Positions 34,980-42,763 of a stretch of 64,000 nt of DNA are shown in pieces (positions within the stretch are counted from its first letter, which is position 1; every line of letters starts with the position of its first letter). The notes under the pieces are model-generated. The model saw only the letters and a list, made by a program, of their open reading frames with translations. It was not told the origin of the DNA and did no database searches. A program made the position numbers and the translations under genes. Source of the stretch: an uncultured Mediterraneibacter sp. (lineage in GTDB: Bacteria; Bacillota; Clostridia; Lachnospirales; Lachnospiraceae); contig CAKRDD010000017.1 of assembly GCA_934309345.1 (NCBI GenBank), forward strand, positions 11,978-75,977, in the 5' to 3' direction.

Positions 34980-35414
34980 ATGGAGAATCAAGACAATCAC
35001 AGATATGATGATATTATCAATCTGCCGAATCCGACTTCAAAGAAACACCCTCGGATGTCCCTTTATGACAGGGCAGCACAGTTTTCGCCTTTTGCTGCAC
35101 TTACTGGACACGAAGCAGCTATTAAGGAAACAGCAAGACAGACAGATGAAAAACAGATGTTGAGTGATGAAGTCATAGCAGAATTAAATGAAAAGCTAAA
35201 TCTGATTGCAGAAACCATTGGTACACAACAATTGGTTAGAATCACGTATTTTGTACCTGACAATAAAAAAGCTGGGGGAGCATATATTTCCTACTCCGGT
35301 TGTGTAAAAAAGATTGATGAATATGAACATACAGTTATTATGGAAGATAAGACAGTTATCCCAATTGAACAGATAAGTGATATAGAGGGAGAAATGTTTA
35401 GAGCTATGTATTAG
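34980..35414 (+). CDS. YolD-like family protein
   Basis: 144 residues; the ATG at 34980 follows AGGGGGAAG. The hallmark segment HPRMSLYDRAAQFSPFAALTGHEAAI is present, followed by a helical region and a beta-rich end (YISYSGCVKKIDEYEHTVIME). YolD-like proteins are encoded next to Y-family polymerases and are thought to act with them as UmuD-like or regulatory partners. Confidence 0.85.
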   Translation: MENQDNHRYDDIINLPNPTSKKHPRMSLYDRAAQFSPFAALTGHEAAIKETARQTDEKQMLSDEVIAELNEKLNLIAETIGTQQLVRITYFVPDNKKAGGAYISYSGCVKKIDEYEHTVIMEDKTVIPIEQISDIEGEMFRAMY

Positions 35415-35493
35415 AGAATATATGATGTAGCATAAAAGATTGGGGAATGCACTTAGTGGAGACACGAGCAGTGATTAGTTTAGAAGTCAGTAT

Positions 35494-35520
35494 AACTTTT
35501 GGTCAAGTTGACCAAAAGTT
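35494..35520. promoter_or_regulatory. 27-bp palindrome, copy 2 (candidate parS)
   Basis: Perfect 13-bp arms AACTTTTGGTCAA and TTGACCAAAAGTT around one G. Intergenic, 80 bases after the YolD stop. Positions 35521-35856 hold no supported gene. Confidence 0.7.
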
Positions 35521-35856
35521 GTGTAGTGCTTAATCGGAGGTTTGGGTCTTAGGGAAAATCCCTATCGCACATGACATAGGAATGTGCTTTTCTTGCATAA
35601 AGGCATGTCACTTTATGCGTATCCTGTTATTAATTGTTATTAATCATTGTTCAGAAGGTTGGATTTTTTCCTAACTTCTGGAAAGCAAGGAAAATCAAGG
35701 GTTTGGAAGGGGTCAAAGAGTTGAACAACCGAAAAAATCAATATAATTATTTTATAGGTTTAATTCCAAGCATCAAACAAGCAGTCCAGAAAATTAAACC
35801 AATAACTAATGTAAATTATAATATGAATGCATATTTTGTTAGATGAGAGGTTAAAT

Positions 35857-35994
35857 ATGAAAAATCAAAATAATGAAAAAACAGAACTTGAATTGTCTGG
35901 TCTCAATCCAGAGGAACTTGAATTTATGGATATTGAGGAACGTAAAGCAGCGTTGAAAGCAGCAGGTCTTGATCCTCAAAAATATGATTTTTAG
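35857..35994 (+). CDS. Small acidic unknown protein (45 residues)
   Basis: ATG with GAGAGGTT upstream; the product runs MKNQNNEKTELELSGLNPEE to LKAAGLDPQKYDF. Acidic and helical, with two similar GL-x-PxE/Q turns. It ends 10 bases before the next gene and probably is its partner. Not recognised; precursors, antitoxins and chaperone-like leaders all have this size. Confidence 0.5.
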   Translation: MKNQNNEKTELELSGLNPEELEFMDIEERKAALKAAGLDPQKYDF

Positions 35995-36004
35995 AAAAGG
36001 ACAT

Positions 36005-36289
36005 ATGGAAAGTATAGATGGATTAGCCACAATCAGATTAACCAAAGATAATCGTCAGAAGATTCTAGACATAAATGACGGTTTTACAGCAGAATTTTTT
36101 TACAATTTAAAACGTGGTGGCTCTTACATAAGAGAATACAAAATATCTAACGGAAAGTTAGTTATTCGTGATATGTTGAGAAATACTACAAATGAAAATC
36201 AAGATGACAAATCTTGGATTGCTACAGATGCGGAAGTTCATCGTTTCCTTTTAAAATATCTATGGAAACTTTCGATAGAAGGAATATAA
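36005..36289 (+). CDS. Unknown 94-residue protein
   Basis: The ATG at 36005 has AAAAGGACAT before it; an ATG at 35984 overlapping the previous stop is the alternative. It contains a mixed alpha/beta sequence (LATIRLTKDNRQKILDINDG, SYIREYKISNGKLVIRDML). No family recognised. Paired with the 45-residue gene. Confidence 0.45.
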   Translation: MESIDGLATIRLTKDNRQKILDINDGFTAEFFYNLKRGGSYIREYKISNGKLVIRDMLRNTTNENQDDKSWIATDAEVHRFLLKYLWKLSIEGI

Positions 36290-36440
36290 TAATAATCCGG
36301 ATGATTACAGATTTTCAAAAGATCCATATGTCGTTAATGATATGACTAATATAAAATTATCACAATCATTAGGTACACTGTCACACGTTATGATGCGGTG
36401 CAGCGGATCAAGTCATTGTCATTATTATAAAGAGGAATAA
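36279..36440 (+). pseudogene. Coding-like remnant without a start
   Basis: After a stop at 36276, the frame reads YNNNPDDYRFSKDPYVVND and ends MMRCSGSSHCHYYKEE before TAA. It reads like the end of a real protein but has no start or ribosome site. Probably the truncated 3' end of a displaced gene. Confidence 0.35.
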
Positions 36441-36474
36441 GGGGCTGTCGTTAAAGTGATATGCCCCTCTTTTC
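36440..36474 (+). terminator. Weak terminator
   Basis: AGGGGC and GCCCCT pair, followed by CTTTT. It marks the left boundary of the regulator/modified-peptide locus; 36475-36726 holds no gene. Confidence 0.5.
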
Positions 36475-36726
36475 AATTCCTTGAACTTAATGATAAGTAT
36501 TCTTTGACATATCTGATATGCTCTCGTGGATTGGTATGATGAATTATAAGAACTTCCAATTGCCAAAATCACTGTGTTGTTTATAAATGCCCATGAGAAA
36601 AAGGCTAAATGCTATCTTTAAACGGAGTTATTTAGGCAATAAAAAGTGCAATTGAGGACAAAAGTATGGTGGCTAATCAATACCAGGAGATATAATATAT
36701 CTCAATTAATGCGGAAGGGTGATCAT

Positions 36727-36894
36727 GTGAGCGAAGATAAAAATAATATTCAAACAGAATTCCTTGATGCTGTATGTGAAGAAAGGGAAAAAAAGATTTT
36801 GAAATTATACAAAGAACTATCCGATGAAAATAAAATAACAATAGATATATTAATCGAAAGATTGTGGCTACATGAAAATCGGAAGGAGAAATAG
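36727..36894 (+). CDS. Small unknown protein before LytTR regulator
   Basis: 55 residues from GTG with GGAAGGG upstream (an ATG at 36709 lacks a ribosome site). Charged and helical (EFLDAVCEEREKKILKLYKEL), ending HENRKEK. It ends two bases before the LytTR regulator. It could be a small regulator of the AgrA-like protein. Not recognised. Confidence 0.5.
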   Translation: MSEDKNNIQTEFLDAVCEEREKKILKLYKELSDENKITIDILIERLWLHENRKEK

Positions 36895-36896
36895 GG

Positions 36897-37625
36897 ATGT
36901 TGAAGGTAGCAATTTGCGATGATAGTTCAATGTATAGCAAAAAAATAGAAACGTTTGTTACCCGGTTTGGTGCAGTAAACCTGGTAGAAGTAAAAACAGA
37001 AGTATTCACTAGTGGATCGCAATTAATGTTATATTTTGGTGAAAAAAAGTTTGATTTAATTTTTCTGGATATTTCTATGCCAGGTCTTGATGGACTGGAG
37101 ACTGCCAGTAGGATAAGAAAGATTGATTTGTCGGTGCCGATTGTATTTTGTACGTCTTATTATGAGTTTACCAACATTCAAAGAAGTATACAAATTGGAG
37201 CAAAGGATTTCCTGAAGAAACCTATAGTATATAAAAAAGTGGAAGCATTATTAAACCAGGTTTATAACCAAAAGTTAATAAATGCAGAAGAAAAACTTAT
37301 TTTGAAAAATCAGAATGAAGTAAGAGCTATACAAATATCTGATATTATATATTTACAGACCCAGAATAAAGCAGTTGTGATTCATACAACTCAGTGTAAT
37401 TTCGTAAGCTATCAAAAACTATATAAATTCGAGGAAAAGCTAGGTGAGAAGCTATTTTGCAGGTGCCATAATAGTTTCCTAATTAATCTTGATTATGTTG
37501 AGGGGTTACATAATGATTTTGTGGTGATGCGTGATAAAAAGGAAGTACTTATTCCTGTAAGTAAGTACAAAAAAGAACAATTATTAAAAATGTTGGCTAA
37601 TTATGTAAGTATGTATAGTAGTTAA
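36897..37625 (+). CDS. LytTR response regulator (AgrA/ComE-like), first
   Basis: 242 residues. Receiver: AICDDSSMYSKK acidic pair, LIFLDISMPGLDG Asp, CTSYYE Ser/Thr, DFLKKPIV Lys. The LytTR DNA-binding domain (about 135-238) has IYLQTQNKAVVIHTT and FCRCHNSFLINLDYVEGL. This class controls bacteriocin and quorum-sensing genes, usually from peptide signals. It lies 97 bases before precursor 1 and probably controls it. No kinase is directly next to it; the AgrC-like kinase at 41323 is the nearest. Confidence 0.88.
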   Translation: MLKVAICDDSSMYSKKIETFVTRFGAVNLVEVKTEVFTSGSQLMLYFGEKKFDLIFLDISMPGLDGLETASRIRKIDLSVPIVFCTSYYEFTNIQRSIQIGAKDFLKKPIVYKKVEALLNQVYNQKLINAEEKLILKNQNEVRAIQISDIIYLQTQNKAVVIHTTQCNFVSYQKLYKFEEKLGEKLFCRCHNSFLINLDYVEGLHNDFVVMRDKKEVLIPVSKYKKEQLLKMLANYVSMYSS

Positions 37626-37721
37626 TTTAAGCGAAAAAAAATACGATATAAACATATTTCATTGATGAAAAAAGTAAAATATTATATTGTCTTAGAAAAC
37701 ATAGTGACAGGAGGGCGTAGT

Positions 37722-37883
37722 ATGGAAAAGGAAAGAGAACTTATAGAGGAATCAGTTTCAAAAGAAATTGATTTGTCAAAAGAAGAAATTGAGGGATATG
37801 GTTCTTGTAACAATAGAACTCAAATGTGTTTGACAGATTGTCCATGGCCGTTTTCAGGTGCTTATATTTCAGGCGTAGATTGA
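37722..37883 (+). CDS. RiPP precursor peptide 1 (Cys-rich)
   Basis: 53 residues; the ATG at 37722 has GGAGGGCG before it. An acidic leader (ELIEESVSKEIDLSKEEIEG) is followed by a core GSCNNRTQMCLTDCPWPF plus SGAYISGVD. Cys29, Cys36 and Cys40 have spacing C-x6-C-x3-C, with CLTDC shared with precursor 3. Directly upstream of two radical SAM genes. Likely crosslinked by them into a thioether or C-C linked peptide (sactipeptide or ranthipeptide type); the chemistry is not shown by sequence. Confidence 0.75.
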   Translation: MEKERELIEESVSKEIDLSKEEIEGYGSCNNRTQMCLTDCPWPFSGAYISGVD

Positions 37884-37899
37884 TTGAAAAGAAAGCGAC

Positions 37900-37938
37900 A
37901 AAAGCTACATAGATTATATTAGTCTATGTAGCTTTTTT
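37900..37938 (+). terminator. Terminator/attenuator between precursor 1 and its modifying enzymes
   Basis: AAAAGCTACATAG (37900-37912) and CTATGTAGCTTTT (37924-37936) form a 13-bp stem followed by T. Partial read-through would make far more precursor than enzyme mRNA. Confidence 0.85.
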
Positions 37939-37963
37939 TATAAAACTTATGAGGAGTGAAAAA

Positions 37964-39100
37964 ATGGAATGCATGATATTTTTAGCAGAAGGATGTAATT
38001 TTAAATGCACATACTGCTATGAAGGACATAATAAGGCATCAGGAGTGATGAATTCAGATACTATGCAGCAAGTATTGAAGTTCATGGTAGAAAATAGTGA
38101 GGAAGATGAAAAGATGCATATTGTGTTTCTGGGCGGAGAACCGTTGCTTAATAAAAAGGTTTTCTTGTATGCTATAGAAAAAATAAATACCGATTATAGG
38201 AAGAAACGAAAGCAGTTTGTTTTTGAGATGACGACTAATGGAGTATTTTTAGATGATAAGATTATTGAAATAGTTAGAAAAGAACAAATCAATTTATCAC
38301 TTAGTATAGATGGGACCAAAAGAACACACGATTTAAATCGTAAATCAAAGGGAGGTGAAGACTACTATGAATTGATTGTTAACTGGATTAAAACGATGGT
38401 GAAAGATAAGATTCCTTTCAATGTACGAATGACGGTTTCAAGCAATAATGTTTTTGATATGTATAATAACGTATGTTACTTTTTGAATCTGGGGGTGAAT
38501 CGGGTATATATTTCATATGATTATTTTGCGAACTGGACAGAAGACTGTTTGGCAGAACTAGAAGTTCAGATGTCTTTACTAGATCGGCTTTACATAGATG
38601 AATTTGCATATACAGAAAATAGAATACTTAATTTATATGATTTTAAATACACTACTTTTCTATCAAAAAGGCCAGCAGTGTTTTGCTCGGCCGGGACTAT
38701 AGGTCATTATATTGTTAATACATGTGGCGAGATCTACCCATGCAGTTATGTTGCGAATGCAGAGGAGTGGAAAATCGGTGATGTTTGGACTGGAATAAAA
38801 GAAGATATATTTAAAAGAAATGTCAGGAAACATGTTAATAAAGTTCAAGAGTGTCAAAAATGTGAAATGAAATTTTCTTGTTTGGCAACGAGATGCGGCT
38901 TTCTTAATTATAAAACTACAGGTACATTGAACGCCCCCAAGGATACTACCTGTAAATTAGAAAAGATTCTTTACAAGCATAATTTATTTGTATTATCAGA
39001 ATTATATAAGGCTCACTGTCCAAGGCTACTGCAGTATGTTGGCGTTGCCAAAACATATAAATTGGAGCCTAATGATTGTGTGAAGTATATGTTTGAATGA
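37964..39100 (+). CDS. Radical SAM/SPASM peptide-modifying enzyme 1 (type A)
   Basis: 378 residues; the ATG at 37964 has GAGGAG upstream. The radical SAM cluster is C11-x3-C15-x2-C18 in EGCNFKCTYCYEG, then FLGGEPLLNK and LSIDGTKRTHDLNR. The C-terminal SPASM-like Cys set (CSAGTIGHYIVNTCGEIYPCSY, then CQKCEMKFSCLATRCG) would hold auxiliary iron-sulfur clusters. It is close in sequence to the enzyme at 45651. Radical SAM/SPASM enzymes install thioether or C-C crosslinks on peptides; its substrate is probably precursor 1. Confidence 0.85.
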   Translation: MECMIFLAEGCNFKCTYCYEGHNKASGVMNSDTMQQVLKFMVENSEEDEKMHIVFLGGEPLLNKKVFLYAIEKINTDYRKKRKQFVFEMTTNGVFLDDKIIEIVRKEQINLSLSIDGTKRTHDLNRKSKGGEDYYELIVNWIKTMVKDKIPFNVRMTVSSNNVFDMYNNVCYFLNLGVNRVYISYDYFANWTEDCLAELEVQMSLLDRLYIDEFAYTENRILNLYDFKYTTFLSKRPAVFCSAGTIGHYIVNTCGEIYPCSYVANAEEWKIGDVWTGIKEDIFKRNVRKHVNKVQECQKCEMKFSCLATRCGFLNYKTTGTLNAPKDTTCKLEKILYKHNLFVLSELYKAHCPRLLQYVGVAKTYKLEPNDCVKYMFE

Positions 39101-39108
39101 GGTGAACT

Positions 39109-40152
39109 ATGTATACTATTACGTTAGAAGTTAATCAAGTATGCAATTTAAAATGTAACTACTGTTATTTGGGACAGAAAAACGGAACTGTTATGGAATA
39201 TGAGACTGCAATAGAGGCTATAGATATAGCCTTTATTAATGTAAAAAAGCATCAGGATGCAAAGATATGGGTTGACTTCGTGGGAGGAGAGGCACTACTC
39301 AATCTTGAGCTTGTAAAAAGAATACAAGAGTGGACGCACAAAAAAGCATTGGAAAATAAAATTATTGTCATTTATTCAATTACTACAAATGGAAGTATTA
39401 TGGATGCAGAAATATTAAAATGGTTAGTAAAAAATAAAATTCGGATTAAGCTGAGCATTGACGGAGAACAGGCGGTACACGATAAAAACAGAATATATAT
39501 AGATGGCAAAGGCAGCTATGAAAAGATAATTTTTAATTTGCCTTATTTTAAAGAATATGAACGCCAAACGGGATTATTAATACAAGCAGCACATGTTATT
39601 ACACATAATAATTATAAAAACATACTTTCGTCGGTGCAGCACTTGGCAGATAAATTACAAATGAAAATCATTGACTCATCAATAGATATGTGCTTTAAGT
39701 GGAAACGTAAACAATTGGATTACATTGGATCTGAGTGGAAAAAAGTATTAGGATACTGTATGCAACGTCGTGATGAAGGAATACCTTTTATGTGGGGAAT
39801 TGAATATGATTTACAACAATATAAAGAAAATCGTGGTTCATGCGTTACCTGTGGAGTAGGGCTTACTCGTATATATGTTAAGGTAGATGGCTCAATATAC
39901 GGATGTGCTGCAAATTTGTCACACTCCGGTTATATAGGGAACGTTAAGAACGGATTTATCTTAGAACGGATTAAGCCATATAAGAGATGTGCGCCAAGTG
40001 AAGTATGTATGAGCTGCAATTTAGTAAGAAGGTGTCAAACTAAAGCTTGCATTTCTAATCAAATTAGTTTTAGTGGTGAGCCTGGAATTCCGAATCCAAC
40101 AATGTGCTATATAGAAAAGATTAAGCAAGAATTATTTGAGAAGTACATGTAA
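39109..40152 (+). CDS. Radical SAM/SPASM peptide-modifying enzyme 2 (type B)
   Basis: 347 residues, 8 bases after enzyme 1, ATG with GAGGTGA upstream. The cluster motif is C12-x3-C16-x2-C19 (VCNLKCNYCYLG), followed by FVGGEALLNL and LSIDGEQAVHDKNR. C-terminal Cys residues (CVTCGVGL, DGSIYGCAAN, CMSCNLVRRCQTKAC) give a SPASM-like set. It is most like the enzyme at 49489, not its neighbour, so types A and B occur as pairs in both halves of the locus. Probably the second modification step or partner subunit for precursor 1. Confidence 0.83.
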   Translation: MYTITLEVNQVCNLKCNYCYLGQKNGTVMEYETAIEAIDIAFINVKKHQDAKIWVDFVGGEALLNLELVKRIQEWTHKKALENKIIVIYSITTNGSIMDAEILKWLVKNKIRIKLSIDGEQAVHDKNRIYIDGKGSYEKIIFNLPYFKEYERQTGLLIQAAHVITHNNYKNILSSVQHLADKLQMKIIDSSIDMCFKWKRKQLDYIGSEWKKVLGYCMQRRDEGIPFMWGIEYDLQQYKENRGSCVTCGVGLTRIYVKVDGSIYGCAANLSHSGYIGNVKNGFILERIKPYKRCAPSEVCMSCNLVRRCQTKACISNQISFSGEPGIPNPTMCYIEKIKQELFEKYM

Positions 40153-40286
40153 TAATAAAAAAGTACCGATAGAAGGGTGGAAATACTTGTATTATGAGTA
40201 AGAAACGGGTAATATAAAAAAGAATACAATATAAATGAGTAAAAAAGATTTTGACAGTATGTTATAATATCTTGAAGGACTAATAT

Positions 40287-40613
40287 ATGAACAATATATG
40301 TCAAATGAGGAAAGAAAATGGTATATCGCAAATACAATTAGCTTCCCTTTTGGGAACTAGCCAACAAACTATCAGCAGAATAGAAAAAGCAGTTCCCGAA
40401 AAAATACCGGTGAGCTTTTTAATCAAGATAGCTGAGATATTTAAAGTTTCCATAGGAAAAATAATTGGAGAAAATGTCACTTGATTTTATGAAAACCAAC
40501 AGGATGAATTATGGAAAATATATAGTCAACTTGATGGAATAAACAAAGAAACCTTATTTGTGATAGGAAGGCGTTTGTGTGAAACCCAAGAAGAAAATGG
40601 TAGTAGCAGGTGA
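40287..40613 (+). pseudogene. XRE regulator with an in-frame premature stop
   Basis: An XRE helix-turn-helix protein (LASLLGTSQQTISRIEK) is interrupted by TGA at 40482-40484 after 65 codons. The same frame continues for 43 codons (QDELWKIYSQLDGINKETL) to TGA at 40611, matching the C-terminal part of the intact paralogue at 57759. So this is one 108-codon gene with a nonsense mutation. The 65-residue HTH part could still be made. Upstream 40153-40286 has a TATAAT near 40262. Confidence 0.7.
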
Positions 40614-40616
40614 AAT

Positions 40617-41330
40617 ATGGTTATAAAAATTGCGATTTGTGATGATGAGTGCACATTTTTAGATAGAATAGAGGAAATGCTTCGAGTCTACGAAAAGAGA
40701 GAAAATCAATGTTTTATGATTAAAAGATACACAAAACCACTACAGTTGATGGATTCTCTAAAAGAAGATTTTCAAGTTTTTTTTCTGGACATGCAGATGC
40801 CTAATATGGACGGGTTTGAATTGGCAAATATTATTCGTAAGAATGATAAGAAATCATCTATAATATTTGTCACTTCTTATAGAAAATATGTATATGATTG
40901 TTTTAAATACGATGTATCAAATTACATATTAAAACCCATCTCTCAGGCTCAAGTTGATTTTGAGATGAACCGGATAATTAGAAAAATCAATTTAGGTGAA
41001 CTGCCATATTTGTCGGTCAAAAATGAGAGAGGTCATTTAAAGCTATTTCTGTCGGAGATAATGTATATTGAGACTTATAATAGAAATGTATTGTTTCATT
41101 GCGTAAATAACCAACAGGAAATTGGACATTTTAAAATGCAGGATTTAGAAGAACGCTTAAATGAATATTCATTTGTTCGGAGCCATAACAGTACAATTGT
41201 CAATGTAGATTATATACAGAGCGTTAGAGAGCTGACAATAATGCTCATAACAGGAGAAAAATTATATCTATCGAAATCTAGAAAGAGAGATGTAATTAGA
41301 AAGATGGCGGATCGTGTTGGGAATGTTTAG
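40617..41330 (+). CDS. LytTR response regulator, second
   Basis: 237 residues, ATG 4 bases after the XRE stop with AGGTGAA overlapping it. Receiver: AICDDECTFLDR, VFFLDMQMPNMDG, VTSYRKYV, NYILKPIS. The LytTR domain has IMYIETYNRNVLFHC and FVRSHNSTIVNVDYIQSV. It overlaps the AgrC-like kinase gene by 8 bases, a typical regulator-kinase pair of quorum-sensing type. Confidence 0.88.
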   Translation: MVIKIAICDDECTFLDRIEEMLRVYEKRENQCFMIKRYTKPLQLMDSLKEDFQVFFLDMQMPNMDGFELANIIRKNDKKSSIIFVTSYRKYVYDCFKYDVSNYILKPISQAQVDFEMNRIIRKINLGELPYLSVKNERGHLKLFLSEIMYIETYNRNVLFHCVNNQQEIGHFKMQDLEERLNEYSFVRSHNSTIVNVDYIQSVRELTIMLITGEKLYLSKSRKRDVIRKMADRVGNV

Positions 41331-42660
41331 TATAAGTACACTTCTTTTTATTAACTATCTATGTGCCTTTTTGGACATTATTTTGATTGTATATGTAATG
41401 GGGAGCCGAGATGAAGGTACCAAAAAGTGGTGGAAACAAAGTATATCACTATTGTATGTGGTAGGTTGTGTATTAATAAGGGTAATGGAAATATCTATTA
41501 ATTTACATATCGTATATGTGAATATTTCCATTTTGTTAATGATAATGTTTTTAGGAAAATCTATTTGGAAATACTCATTAAAATATAGTTTTATTATGGG
41601 ATGTGTCTTCCTGTCTTTTAAGGCCTTATCCTTAGTGTTTGCTAACACATTACTATATATTCAACATAGATCAGAATTATATTTACTGCCTGAGAAGTAT
41701 CAAGTTTTAAGGTTGCTTTTTTCAGAGTTTCTGGTTGTTGTTGCTATGCTTGCATGTATCAAACTTATCAATAAAATACCATTGAAAATTTCAGGATTAA
41801 ATTTTATAACAATAATTATTCCGAATATTATTAATATGTTGATGATGATACTATTAGGTGATAAGATATATGCAAATACTTATATGTTTATTAATATTGA
41901 AGCTGTATTAACGGTGTTAATGGCTGGATTTGTATTAATGGCTGGAAGCATATGCAATATTGCAGTTTTAGAATATTATCTTAATGTAAAGCTAATTGAA
42001 AATGAAAAGAAATTGCAGATAAGTGAGATGAGTCTGCAATATGATTATTATAAAAAGTTAGAAAAAGATATGGAAGGGTTACGTAGGCTTTCTCATGATT
42101 TTAGAAATCATCTTGAAATTCTGAAAGCAGAAAATGCAAGTAATTCCAAAGTGGATTATGCCGAGAGCATCGAAAAAGCATTGGATCAGTATGAAAGTTA
42201 TTATCACACGGGGAATACGTTTGTTGATAATATTTTACATAGAAAGAAACTTGACGCAATAGAACAAAATACGGAATTTATAGTTTTAGCAGATATGAAA
42301 CCATTTATAAATGTTAAAAATAAGGATTTGTGTATTATAATTTTTAATGCAATTGATAATGCTTTAAGAGAGTGTAGACTCAAGAATCAAGAAGAAATAG
42401 AGACGGAAAGTATCATTCGGCTTAAAGCGGGTCAGTTTAGAGGTTTTCTTTCCATTGTATGTGAAAACAGTATTCGGAACAGTCAGATTGCAAATGTTCA
42501 AATGCTGGAGAATGGTGAGTTAGAAACAACGAAGAAAGATAACAAAAATCATGGATATGGATTAAAGAATATTGAAAGTGTAGTACAAAAATACGGCGGT
42601 GAGCTAATTTTCAATGTTAGAGATGGAATGTTTTGCTTATCAGTAATTATACCGGTATAA
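41323..42660 (+). CDS. AgrC-like sensor histidine kinase (HPK10 type)
   Basis: 445 residues; the ATG at 41323 overlaps the regulator (a GTG at 41314 is possible). Six or seven membrane helices fill residues 1-215, then a dimerisation helix with the His in LRRLSHDFRNHLEIL, then an HATPase with NAIDNALREC and HGYGLKNIESVVQKYGG. Such kinases sense processed peptides outside the cell. No AgrB protease or AgrD-like signal gene is seen, so the signal may be the cluster's own peptide. It ends before a terminator. Confidence 0.87.
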   Translation: MFSISTLLFINYLCAFLDIILIVYVMGSRDEGTKKWWKQSISLLYVVGCVLIRVMEISINLHIVYVNISILLMIMFLGKSIWKYSLKYSFIMGCVFLSFKALSLVFANTLLYIQHRSELYLLPEKYQVLRLLFSEFLVVVAMLACIKLINKIPLKISGLNFITIIIPNIINMLMMILLGDKIYANTYMFINIEAVLTVLMAGFVLMAGSICNIAVLEYYLNVKLIENEKKLQISEMSLQYDYYKKLEKDMEGLRRLSHDFRNHLEILKAENASNSKVDYAESIEKALDQYESYYHTGNTFVDNILHRKKLDAIEQNTEFIVLADMKPFINVKNKDLCIIIFNAIDNALRECRLKNQEEIETESIIRLKAGQFRGFLSIVCENSIRNSQIANVQMLENGELETTKKDNKNHGYGLKNIESVVQKYGGELIFNVRDGMFCLSVIIPV

Positions 42661-42664
42661 AAGG

Positions 42665-42697
42665 GAGAAAAGGCGTTTGGGTCTTTTCTCTTTTTCT
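42665..42697 (+). terminator. Terminator after the AgrC-like kinase
   Basis: GAGAAAAG and CTTTTCTC pair around a 10-base loop, followed by five T. It closes the first sub-operon. Confidence 0.75.
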
Positions 42698-42763
42698 ATT
42701 CAGAAATAAAAAAAGGCAAATTACACACATTCTATTTATAAAAATAGGGCGTAACTGAGCCCC

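Noticed and set aside
35634..35846. 70-codon frame after palindrome copy 2
   Set aside because: No good ribosome site, repeat-like composition, and a real small gene starts just after it.
41314..41322. GTG at 41314 as the start of the AgrC-like kinase
   Set aside because: Ribosome site no better than for the ATG at 41323; kept only as an alternative.
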